Below the pieces are notes generated by a model. That model saw only the letters and a program-made list of their open reading frames with translations. It ran no database searches and was not told where the DNA came from. From the NCBI GenBank assembly GCA_037043015.1, contig CM073324.1, positions 27,854,097 through 27,918,096 of the forward strand: a stretch of DNA of 64,000 nt, given 5' to 3'. This document shows, piece after piece, positions 40,375-52,900 of this stretch (its first letter is position 1; every line of letters begins with the position of its first letter). Source of the stretch: Bryum argenteum (taxonomy: Eukaryota > Streptophyta > Bryopsida > Bryales > Bryaceae). The position numbers were made by a program, and so were the translations under genes.

Positions 40375-43300
40375 ATGGCGAGATTCACTATTTCTCCCTT
40401 CAAGTCTCCTCTTCCTACATGGCGTGCGCACTCTATCTCTTCTAAATATTGCACCACTATTTCAGCAGCAATGTCGTCGTCCTCCACTTTTACCTCCACC
40501 TTCCATTGCGCCTCGGGCTTGAGTCACAAATTGCATTCTTCGTCCTCTTCTTGGCAAAATGTGGATGTGCACAAGTTGCGCAGCACTCAGGGGCGGCTTA
40601 CAAGCTACCAGTCTGCGGGCTTGAGTAACTTTTTCAGAAAAGGAGTTGCTCGCTCTAATGCTTCAAGCCTTAGGGGTGATCACTTTACGCCTGTCGTCAG
40701 TTTGAGAAACAGTGGCAGTCGTCGTTCAATCAGGAGATTGATATGCAGCAGAGCCTCTTCATCTTCTTTACTTCATGGTGGTATGTCCACTCTACGCCGT
40801 TGCTCTTTCAGTTCCTCAAGACTGTTTGCTATATCCAAATCAATGCTGAAACAGAGTTTCGTGCCTGAATTTCATCAAGCTGAATTGGGCGTCCTTTATC
40901 TGAAGGATGCAACCTTGGCCTAGACCTGTCATGAATCATCAGCTGGGCCTCCTGACCTGTCATTGGAGGCTGTACTTTGTTTATGATTATATGTAGTTGC
41001 GTTCCGAAGTCATATTCTGCTCAGACTGTACGCTATTAAAAAATGTTAGTCATTGTTAACAACTGTAACGTGTTCCAGGCGGCAGTGTTCATGAAGAGAG
41101 GTTCGATGTAGTAGTGGTTGGGGGCGGTCATGCTGGCTGTGAAGCTGCACTTGCGGCGGCACGAATGGGAGCTCAAACACTCTTACTAACGCTGAACTTG
41201 GACCGTATCGCCTGGCAGGTCTCTCTTTCTCTCACTTTAGTGGTTTGACTTCTTATCAGAGGTATGAGTCGTGTTTTGAGCGATGATGCCACATTCTCCT
41301 GACTGCTCTTGGGTCTTTGGGGGCTTGTTCTGGTTGGGCAGCCTTGTAACCCAGCCGTCGGTGGACCGGCGAAATCTCAGTTGGTACATGAGGTGGATGC
41401 CCTTGGTGGCGAAATTGGCAGGATGGCTGATAAGTTCGTGTCCTGCCCTCCCCTCCCCTCCCTGCCTCTTGGAATTCTAGAGAAACTTGCTTCGGATAGA
41501 TATTTTCAGAAAATGGCTTTTATCCGCGAAAGTGGTCCAATATCTGGGTCACAGGATTACATTCTGCAGGAATTGTTGCGAATTGGCATCTTGTGCGATT
41601 CTTGCGAAACCACATCACGAAGGCATCGTTGCGTGATAACGCTTAGCAGATCACCACCCTAATTTTTAAGGCCAACGGAATCAGATTGTAATCTATGGCA
41701 GAGACTATGTTCTTTTTGTTTCTGGAAGTGGCATCGCAGGTGATGCCATACTAATGGACTACCAGCTGCGAACAAGGCTATGGTCAGATGCCTCCGTTAG
41801 GAATATCTCAGATCTGAGCATATTTCTAGCTACTTCCATGCTATCCCTTTAAGTAGACTCATGACCTCTAGATCGTTAGTCTTAGTTGCTCATTGCTGCC
41901 ATCATTGTCAAGATTGGCCGAGCATATGTTCTTCATCACGTTCCGTTGCTTCTCTTCTTCCTTATGAATCAGGCCATATCTGATCCTCAGGGATTTATAG
42001 AGTCTTATCTAGATTGCAGTGGTGCCTCTGCAGGTGCTATCTTCAGAAGAGGGTATTGAATCGTTCGAAAGGTCCAGCCGTGTGGGCGCTTCGAGCGCAG
42101 ACTGACAAGAGGGAGTACGCCATGGAGATGAAGAAAATTGTGGACAAGTACGTACTGGCTATCCTAAGATTATACGTACTCTAAGTTACTTATGCCCGAT
42201 ATGCTTTGTCACTAGGATACTCACCGTGTTGGTCGAATACTCTCCAATCGTCAATCTTTAGGATGAGATTGATGTGCAGTTTTATTACGTCTGTAATGAC
42301 ATGACAAGCGTTCCGAGCTTTTTCTTTAGTTATCTCTCAGTTAATTCCATGAAAGTGAGCTGTATTTGTAGCGCACTTGGCATTACGAGGTGTTTCTTGT
42401 GCTCGGGTGACATGGTATTCATCAGTAAGGAAATTTCAATCGAAGAAATCGGTTAGATCTGTCTTCCGACTTCACGTTTTTTTAGGGGTGATTGATATAC
42501 CTGTTGGACGGTTGTTGGAAAACACTACCCACTAGATGTGCCTGATTCGACTGGATTAACTTCATATGCCGTCTTCGTGACCAGCACACCAAATCTACAC
42601 ATACGGGAGGCCATGGTAACAGAGATACTTGTGGGCGAGAATGACGATGCAATAGGAGTGCGCACATTTTTTGGAGTTGATTTCATGGCACCCTCTGTGG
42701 TGCTGACTACGGGCACTTTCATGAATGGCAAAATATGGATCGGCCGCTCCTCTATGTCTGCAGGAAGGGCAGGAGAGTCGGCCTCCGAAGGTCTTACAGA
42801 AAACTTGCAGAAATTGGGATTTGAAACGGATAGGTTGAAGACGGGTACTCCAGCAAGAGTCGACATTCGTTCAGTGGATTATTCAAAATTGGAGGCACAA
42901 CCAGGAGATGAAGAGGTGGGCTGGATAAGCGAGTTTAACTTCTTATCTTATGTCTTTCGAAGTCTTCCTCTGAATGGCGACGTGTGCAATTCTGTTAGTA
43001 ATGGACTTTTTTGACTATGTTTGTCGTTTTTGAATTCGTTAATGAACCAACGACTTCAATAGTGACCTCTTGTGGCTTCCAAAATATCACGAACTTCTAG
43101 GCCAGAACGTTCCTGACGAGGGCGCGCATAGTGGATTATTTAGGACCTTTCAGTACAATCAATGCGGAATGTTTGTTTGCCGCACCTTAGGTGGTCATCG
43201 GCGATCACAGCTCTCGTGATGAACTCGAAGTCGTTGTCGCGATATTATGTGCAATGCGACTAAATAACTGTTAATGAGGCTGAAGGCTTAGGGGCTTATC

Positions 43301-45972
43301 TACTTTGGCCGGCGGTTGGTGCAGGTGAGATGGTTCAGTAACGATCCATCAGTTCACATCGAGAGAGAGCAGATGTGCTGTCACCTTACTCGTACTACTC
43401 CTGCTACTCACAAAATGATTAATGACAATCTGCACGAGACCCCAACCTATGGTGGCTGGGTGGAAGCTAAAGGACCTCGGTATTGTCCTTCCATTGAAGA
43501 CAAGGTACTAGTCGCGATCTGGTTCTCTTCTAATTTGTTTCACTTTTTACTTGTAGAAGTTCACAGTTTGTAGTCGGCCTATCCTGACAGTGCTCGTATC
43601 GTAGATCGTCAGGTTCAAGGACAAAGAAACCCATCAAATCTTTCTGGAACCCGAAGGCCGCAATGTTCCAGAGCTGTATGTGCAGGTCAGCTATTTATTA
43701 GTTCATTAACGTACTTGGATTCACCCAATAGCCACATACTTCACCTTGTACTTCTTGCATGATTGGTTTCTGTGGTTTATAACACCCAATTTCGGCATTA
43801 TGTTCTGTCTCATTTTGAATTGAGGTTCTCTTTCACTCTTGTGCTTCATACGTTAAACTAGGAGTTCGGCCTTTTGATTACCAGGTTGGAGTCGTTCTTG
43901 CGTAGGTTCTAGCGGTGGTTTGATCTCAGGTGATTGCTGAAGTGGATTGCGCAACGTTTATCCGGACTGATACTTATCACCTAGTTCTTGTACTATTGGT
44001 GTTGAACAGGGGTTCTCGACAGGACTACCCGAAAAGTTGCAACTAGCTCTTTTAAGGACTCTTCCTGGCCTTGAAAACTGTGCAATGCTCAGACCTGCAT
44101 ATGCGGTGGAGTATGATTACCTGCCAGCTCATCAATGTCATAGAAGCCTGATGACCAAGAAATTGGAGGGCCTGTTCTTCAGTGGACAAATTAATGGCAC
44201 TACTGGCTATGAAGAAGCTGCAGCACAGGTCAGTTCACCGGAAGCTCTGTGATAGCAGTTTTGTGCCTTCAAGTCACAAATTTACGGGGGGTCAGTTCTG
44301 AAGCAACTAGAATTGGCTTCGTTAAAGGCCTGCCCAAGCTGAGTTGCCTCTGTGGATCGATGTTCAATAGGGACTTGTGGCAGGTGTGAATGCTGCACTT
44401 CGCGCAGATGGTAAATCTTTGTTGGTGTTAGAGCGCGAGAGCAGTTTCATAGGCACCTTGATTGACGACCTTGTCACCAAAGATTTGCGGGAGCCTTACC
44501 GCATGCTTACAAGGTTCGATTTGATATCAGCTTTGTGAATATCAAGTCGAATCATATCCTATTTTCTGGGAGCACTATGTTCCTGGATTTATATTATGCA
44601 TGACGGATAGGATGCTGGCTTGGTAGGATGTGTTCAGTCCACCTCTGCAATACGTATTGATGGACATCAGTTTCCGACTGTTTTGCTCTAAGTGGGCTTT
44701 TAGAGTTTGGAAGTACTTGAATGTGTGGTTGTTGTTGGCAGTCGGTCAGAGCATCGTCTTCTGCTGCGAGCCGACAACGCGGACAGCCGATTAACTCCAC
44801 TCGGTCGTGACCTAGGACTTGTCGACGACCGCATGTGGAATCTTTTTCAAGAGAAGCAGTCGCGCATTGCTTCAGAGAAACGTCGACTTCAGACAACAAA
44901 AATTTCTCGTAGGCAACTCGACTCGTGCGTTAGATTCCATTTGAGTATGTATCTCGTTGATATCTTGTTTTGCTTGACCAATTCTGGGATTCTCATGTTT
45001 CGTGAGCAGCTGGTGAAAAGATCGCCGATGAGGTCGCTGAGATTTCAGGGCAGGGAATCAAAGAAACGGTGCCACTGGGAACAATTCTCAAACGACCTCA
45101 CGTTCATTACACGGTTCTGGATAAACATGGGTTTGGAAATCCAAATCTCACTAGTATAGAGAAAGAATGCGTTGAGATAGACATCAAGTATGCTGGTTTT
45201 ATCATGCGTCAGCAAGGCCAACTTGAACAGGTAAAGCTTTGAGCAAGTCTTTTTGTGAAGCATATAAAGGGTTGTTTTTGGATTTTAATTTGCATCATTA
45301 GCATCTATCTGACAGATGTGAGATTGTCTGAGCAGATGGCACACAAGCAGCACAAGATTATCCCAGATGATATAGATTATCAATCGATCAGAACATTGTC
45401 AATGGAGGCTCGAGAAAAGCTAACGAAGGTGATAATTTATTTTTGATATCTGTTTTAAGTAAGGAACAAGGTTGTTATTTGTGTTGAAGGTTGTTCCTTA
45501 CAATTTCATAAAAATGTTCTACCATGATGCAGGGAAGTTATGTGATCCTGCATAGTGCTGATGCTAGAAAGTCAGTGAGAGATGCAGTCTCTATGTTTCT
45601 ATTTTAAATCATCCTCGAAGAGCTACTTGCAGGAACTACAGGATCACTTGGAGATTTGATTTGTGGTGTATCTATGCAATATGTGCTTCTCTCTAGATAA
45701 AACATACTGAAGCCCACTTGAGGTTCTTGCTTGTGTGTATGTAGATACGACCTCAGAATATAGGGCAAGCTTCAAGGATAGGAGGAGTGAATCCAGCTGA
45801 TATAACGGCCTTGCTGATCCACTTAGAAGTTCAACGGCGACAGAAGGAGGGATTGGGATCGAAATTACGAAGGTCAAGACCCAATGCAGGAGCACCAGGC
45901 AACATGAATACAATCACAGTTGTAGCAGCTGATGAGGTGGAGCAAGGGGTTGAGCAGGCCATAGCCGCTTGA
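40375..45972 (+). CDS. mnmG: Organellar tRNA uridine-5-carboxymethylaminomethyl modification enzyme MnmG/GidA
   Basis: FAD enzyme that, with the GTPase MnmE, modifies the wobble uridine (U34) of certain tRNAs in mitochondria and/or plastids. Thirteen exons join with every phase consistent: 40375-40780, 41079-41218, 41342-41433, 42034-42147, 42585-42915, 43325-43504, 43605-43685, 44010-44228, 44371-44513, 44742-44908, 45010-45230, 45336-45428, 45745-45972, giving 804 aa. Residues 1-135 (exon 1) are Ser/Arg-rich with almost no acids, a targeting peptide. The FAD motif VVGGGHAG is at 149-155, then [90 protein letters not shown] and [18 protein letters not shown]. Trp stands where Arg is usual in GPAVRALRAQ (42083-42085). 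The exon 3 donor is weak (AA|GTTCGT). About 45 basic, low-complexity residues extend the C-terminus. A short uORF starts at 40325. Upstream site II motifs suggest housekeeping expression. Confidence 0.93.
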
Positions 45973-46962
45973 TGAAGGCATTTTGTGAGTAGCAGTTAGA
46001 ATTCACAGAATGCTCTGATGGGCAGTCGTCCAGAAGGACACGAGGGTGGAGGACAATATATATCAATATGTAGGAATTTCATGTAGTAACTGTGTAGACG
46101 TACAAATGGTGTATTGCAATGGTGCTAAGTGTGTGTAACATCTAGCGACAACAATTAGTAATATACATTCGATAATATATTTGCACAGGTATCAGTGGAG
46201 AGACGGGAAAGTGGTTATAGAATATTTCAATTACAATATCTATATTCTAAACCCAAAATTGACACAAAGGCGTCATCACAAACCATGCATCTTATGAGAT
46301 GAGTCTCTTCTCCAACTTCACGGACAAAACTCTGTCCTTGTTATACAAAGCAAACAAAGTGACGGGATGAAGTCAGCCACAAATCCTCCCCTGCAGAGGC
46401 GGAAACACTGATCAGCCCTGTGAGCATCTTAAGAATGACGCTCGATTGCCTGCGCCACCACACATTTGTGTCAGTCTGGATGATGCAACACCCGGGGACC
46501 CCCCTTCTCTTGTGTGAGCAGCCAAGCCAGTCACAGAGGCGGCGACAATAGGCGGAGAGTTCCAGTTCCGTAGAACTGATGTCGAGCGGTCACAAGGTTG
46601 GGCATAGATGCAAACATTTAGATTGGACATACCAATGAACAGTAATAAGAGGGGCTCAAGTAGGTGCGTGCGGGAATACCGACCTCCGTGTACACGAGAA
46701 CTGGAAGGTAATGTCAATTGGTCGATAGTCGGTCCGAGTTAACCAGCTTGCTTTCTGCATAGAACGTCGGAGTAGCCACTAGAAGTTTTCCGCCTCTGCA
46801 TGCCGCACAGCCATCGCATTTGAGTCGTCAAGAGGAATCGCCAGACTATGCCAGCTCCCGTCGACGATTCATGGCTAAGTGCATGCCGGAACGTAGTACG
46901 TCATTGTAGAACCCTTGAGCAGCAAGAGATAGAAAGAGCTGTTCTGAGAGTGGAAACTCAAC
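45973..46962. other. Convergent spacer between MnmG (+) and ABCG (-)
   Basis: Holds both 3'UTRs. No further gene recognised. The gap between the two stop codons is 990 bp, so antisense overlap of long transcripts is possible but cannot be seen from sequence. Confidence 0.5.
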
Positions 46963-49900
46963 TCATTTCTGCTTTTTGCGGTTACTTGTGAACAAGCAGA
47001 TAAGGGCGATGCCGCGTGCAACCAGCCCGTAGGCTACGAGGACCACAAGGCACCGTGTCCAGTTGGCGAGCGCATAGTGCTGACTCTGTAGAACTGCACA
47101 TCGTGTAATAATCCACACACCTCGGTAACTGCATCCACCAAGTCAACAACGTCGTTCCACTCTGTCAGGATCTCCTGCTCATCTCACACCCTTTATCGTA
47201 GTTTCTATTACCTGATGCATTTCGGACTGAGCACATTCTTTTGAAAAATTGAAGGCAAGTTTGGTGTCTACCCAGTTTTTTGTAACTCAACCTAAAATGC
47301 CCACAGCCCTAAGCATGATCCGTAATAACATCAAAAAATGAATATAAACAATATACCATCATCATTATGATTATTGAGCGGAACAAAGAAAACGATATCG
47401 TGCAGGCCAGGCCTCTCTTACTTGGAAGCATTCGCGATAACGTAAGCCTCGTTGGCATATCGAGCATAACTGAGATACTGGAGTTTAAGAATGAACGAGC
47501 CCTTCTTCACTGTAATAATCAATGTAGCCAGTATGGGCAAAAACACCGACCACTGCATATAGGCAACAACAGAAGAATCAACGGGCATCTGACAGGCGCA
47601 GCTCACTAATCCATAACGCTACACATGCGAAGACATTGGTCTTCCTCCCTCTGTTCTGTACGCTACGATGCGCGCTCACTCTGTCTGGAGCGGAAGAAGT
47701 TCTACCAGTCTGGGACGAAAGAAGTTGTAGTCATCAAGCAAGCTAATGCATTGCACTCACCAGTTGAGCCGGTGCAGGTTCCAGAAGGATGGAGCAGATG
47801 TACGCAATGCCCGTCACACAATACACCAGGACCAACGTCACCGTAAAATTACTCACAAATGTTGATCGTGGGTTGCTGAAGAAGTAGAACATGGACAAGT
47901 ATATGACAGGCTTGATTACTACATTGAAAAGGTCGACTACGTCCTTGGCTAGGAAGAAAGCCACCCGATTGATTCCCGAAGCACTCTCACGCCAGAATGT
48001 GAGCTTGTCATTGGAAAATGTTCTTAACGCGGCAATCATAATTAGAAGAGCTGCAGAACACGCGACCATCTTCCACTCAGTCAGCGAGCAATTTGTTAGT
48101 TCATCAAAAAGCTGCTTGATTCGTTTGCAATCACCCGCAGTCGAGGGCTTCAACACAATTGTTATTGTCCTCAATAATTTTGACCCATGCGTCCAGAAGT
48201 TGTTTATTCGACCATAGAGCGACTATCGCTCCGGAATCTGATTAGTAGGAGAATGAATCGTCATGGATGTTGCCTGCAAGCCAACCTGCAGATAGAAGAA
48301 CCGAAGTACTTGGAGTCTTACCGAGAGCAATTAGCGTGTAAAAATAGCCTGCCGCCCCGAGGGTGGTGTCCTTCATGTTTGAGAGAGGACCAAGACAGGC
48401 CCCGGCCAACAACAATATGACGTAGTCTTGAAACTGCACTCGGGACTCCCGAAATCGTTGCTTCGTCACCCTACACACGCGACACAGTCAGGAGAAACGG
48501 CAAGAAAGACTCGCTTGGAGAATCTACATGATGATGCATGATTGTTCGCAGGACATGTATAATATTTATATATGCGTCTATCTTCGATGGCACTCGGCGC
48601 CCTTGCGCCAACTTTGGAAGCTTAATACTTTGGAAGCCCAACTGGTGAAAGTCCTCCGTTGCTCGCTTGCAAAATTATTGCACGGTTGGAATTGCTTCTA
48701 CATCGAAATATGGCGCTCATCTGAGCGCACTGCACCACATTGATTGCAAAGCACGCGACTTGTGCATGCGAGCAAGCTTGCTAGTTACTTGTGTTACTTG
48801 AGCCGGAGCCAGTGACCCTTCGAGACGTCAACGTACTTACCGGCCTAAAATGATGAAGAACTGGCGGAGGAAGCCGGGGGTGGAACGGCCGGATTTGTTG
48901 TCCAATCTGTGGGAAGAAGAAAGGAGCAAGTCCTTGCGCACACTAAAGAAGGCCCGAACTTCAGCCCAGAAGTCCTGGAGGAAGGACGTGTTGCGTGAGG
49001 CCTTATTCTCGGCCTGCAGGGACTTCGACCTCTTAATGCTTTTGCCGTTTTGAAGCTCTGCCGCACGGATGGCCAAATCGGCGGGAATTTTGTATCCGCG
49101 ATTGATAAGCCACATGACAGGCAGGTTTTGGGGATCGAAATCTGGCTGGTCCAGCGGCACCGCGATGCCCTCCAGCGCATCCATGTAGTGATCCGGCGGA
49201 TTGATGCGTTCCGGCACCACCAATCCAATAGCCGAAAAGTAATCCTCCACCTCACTCACGGGCCCAAGATACACAGTGCGTCCTCCCTTTGCCAAAAACA
49301 TCACATCGTCGAACATTTTGAAGAGCCCATAGCTGCAGCAATAATAATAGCAGTGCAAGTGAGAGAGAGAATTATCAGATCACCGCCCCAACAACACCAC
49401 CACCGGGATCATAATTATCATAATTATGTATTGTGTCTGCATCGTTGATACATCTGTGATACGACATTGTCGTCGTCGCCGTCATCATCATCCTCATCAT
49501 TATTATCATCATCATCATTATCATCATTGTCGACAGCAACAAACATGATCACAAGAGGCGATATCAGATTGAAATTATGGTACCTGGGTTGATGAAGCAC
49601 GACGCCTACATTGACGCCCATACTAGCCTCACGACGCAAAGCCTGGAGCACAAGGCGGGATGAGGTGCTGTCCAGCCCGGAGGTGGGCTCATCCAGTATC
49701 AATAGCGACGGCTCCATTACCATCTCCAGGCCCACGTTCACCCGCTTGCGTTGCCCACCCGAGATGCCCCGCTTCTCCACTGTACCCACCTGTGAGTCGC
49801 GAATAGGTCCCAGCCCTAGGGCCGCAATAATCCGCTCGACCACCAGCACTCGGTCGCGTTTGCTCATGCCGACCGGCAACCTGCGTGCATGCCAACCACA

Positions 49901-52900
49901 CCCGTCAGCCCCGCCACACGCTCCCACGCACCGTAACATACCGGCCAAGTAGGTCAATTGTCATATAGACTCTGATCAGTTACTATCATCGTAAGACGAG
50001 TACAAAAATTCCATCTAAGGTAGATCGATCGGCCGAACAGGCGATTACACGTGAGAATACGAAAAAGAAGTACGATTGCGCTCTAGAAATTACCTGTAGC
50101 TGGCGCTGAACCATAGATTCTCTTCCACCGTGAGATTGCCATGAACTATGTCGTCCTGAGGCACGAAGCCAATAATGCTCTTGTAAGACTGTATGGAGTC
50201 GCTTTTGCCGTTGATGAATACTGCACCCGTGGTGCGGCTGTGCGTGGCCTTGCCAGCCAGCGCATTCAGGAACGTCGTCTTGCCGGCGCCGGATGGGCCC
50301 ATCACCGCCATCACGCGACCGGGCGTAAGCTTGCCCGTCACGTTACTCAAAATCTTCTTGCCGGAGCCCTTCAGGAACAGCGACAAATCCACGAAGCTTA
50401 GCTCAATGGGCGGCCGCAACTTGCCTACCATGTGTGATGCGCCATAGTACTCTCCCCCGACAGATTCAAGATCGTGGGAGTTGCTGCTGAAGGCCGCCTT
50501 CTCCCTCTCAATTTCACCATACGCGTATGCAAAGATCTGCTTTGTGGTCTGCGGCATGTGCAGTATGGAAGTTCGCTTCCGACTGCCATCCTTGCTTTTC
50601 CGGTCTGAATCTTCCCCCAGGCTGCCATGGCCATCGTCGTCTATGCTGGGGAACTCTGTCGCTTCCGCTGCAGAAGCTGCAAAATCGTACTCGTCGACAT
50701 CATCGCCGGAAGACGTGGGGGCGAGCGGGATGGGCCTGAAAGAGACATGAGCTCCGTTAAGGCTAGCATCTTCGCGGATGGTCTCCGTGGGCAACTCCAG
50801 TGGCCTTGCATGGCTCGCTGTGGTACCAAACGTGCTCAGAGCCTGCGCATGCATACGAATGTTCTGTATGAATGTATGAACCTATCTCGGTATGCTCATG
50901 GCAGAACCGACGTTCTTCTGTTGTTGCTATGTCCGACCGGTCGAGAATCCTCTTAGACGAAAAATCAGGAGTCGCAACAAATTATATGCATGCAGGCAAG
51001 GCCTCCACAAGAGCTGAGCTGCAAACTTGTCATGCATGCATCATCGCTCCCAGAAGGCACTATTCCTGACCCAAGGCAGTTGAGTACCTGAAGCTCCTCC
51101 GAGCGGTCGCCGTACGCGGATGGCCGTCTACGGGACACACTGTGGCTGAGCTTCCTGGAGAAATGGGTGGCGCCACGTTTGGCGGCATCCTTGGCCTGCC
51201 GGAACCGCTCCAAACCCGAAATACTCTCCACGGCCTGCTTCTGTGCCTTATCCCGAGCCTTAGACTTGCGCTTCTTGCGAATGTCCATGAGCCAATCGGA
51301 ACACGTGAACACCACCAACAGAGTGATGGTCAAAATTGCCTGCATCGTTACAAATATATGATCATGATTTTAGACGTGTTCATTCCAGTCAGTCTTTGTT
51401 AAAAGTTCAAGCTGGCTAGCCCACCGCACGCGCAGAAGATGACAACAGATTCAGCACCATCATCAACGCAGAGTTCTGGGACCCTCTTCAAAGGACCAGA
51501 CTCGTTGGAGACTACATATATATGTAGGGCAAAATAGGCCCGGCGAAGGTAGGTGTTTGAAAGAATGAATGAGGACGACTCACAATGATCAAGCCACCAA
51601 CCCCCGTCAGATTCTCCTCCTCCAGCTGCTCCTGGGAGCAGGTCGTCAGCTTGGAGCATGCTGGTCATTCGCACAGCCCAACAAGACACCGTGTGTTAGC
51701 GGACATGCACCTCCCTAATCCTTCCTTCCTTCCTCCCTCCCTCCCTCCCTGCCCTCCCTCCCAGCTGACACTCAAAGTACAAGCTGAGCGACGTTAGCAA
51801 GGAGTATCGTTCTCCTCGTCCTCACCCTCCGGCTCTAGGATGTCCGACTTACGCACGAAATGAGAGTGAACAGAAATTAGAGCTAAACGCTGAAGTTGCC
51901 GTTACTTACGTTCTTCGTGTGTCGAGCCAAGCCGACAGTAGTGCCTGTTAATGCAACATTCCATGCCGTCAGACGATCAATCCATGCACACGAACGATGG
52001 GCTGCAGGGCGTTTGGATCGAATCTATTCAACATTTCAAATCTACTCATTGGTAGGTAAAGCTAAGAGGTGATCAAACTCAGAAAATCACGGGGCACTCA
52101 CCCGGAGCTGCAGTTTGTAGCTTCAACAGTCGAAGGACAGAACTGGCCAGCGGGGCAGAAAATCTTTTCTGTGGAACCCGCATCTGCCCACTTATCGGCT
52201 CCTCCGCAACCCCCATTCACAATGCGCGGCACCGGATACCCATATCTGCAGGTCACGACTCACGAGTGAATTGTCGTAGGCGCGCACACATGGTATCAAT
52301 ACCATCCACCAATCTTTGTTCACATGGGCCCTACTGTAACAACACCCTATGTGCTGACGGTCCTCGTTCCTAAGAGTATGTTCCCCTTGGCTTCGCTCGC
52401 ACTCTGGCCAGAAAAGAAAATGCTCTCTGTCGGGAGCAGCTGATATATGCGAACAAGTTTTGACCAGACGATCTTTTGATCTGGCCATATTTAGCCAGGC
52501 CCAACTCCGATTTCTGCATCTTGAATCTAAGCTGCTGGCAAATGCATGATTTTAAAGTCTACTTTAAATCTTTAGCAAAGCTAGCTGTTCATTTTCAAGA
52601 ACTCCGGATCGAACCCCAGAGGAAATCAAGATACGATGTAGTTTAGAGATAGAACTGGGAGGATCTCCACTCGGAGTGCACGACATCACAGTTCCTAGCT
52701 AGTCAGGAAGTAGAAAATGCAAGCTAGTAATACTTACGGGTCACACAGCTCCGTTGTTGTGTTTAGCACCGCTCTTGGACAGTATGCACCAAGGGGACAA
52801 GCTGCCAATTTTAAGAGTGAATTTTCACGGTAGCCAACAACCAAAGTTAGGCTATAAAATGTTGATCGAGTCTTACGTAGTAGGAAGATAAACATGATAA

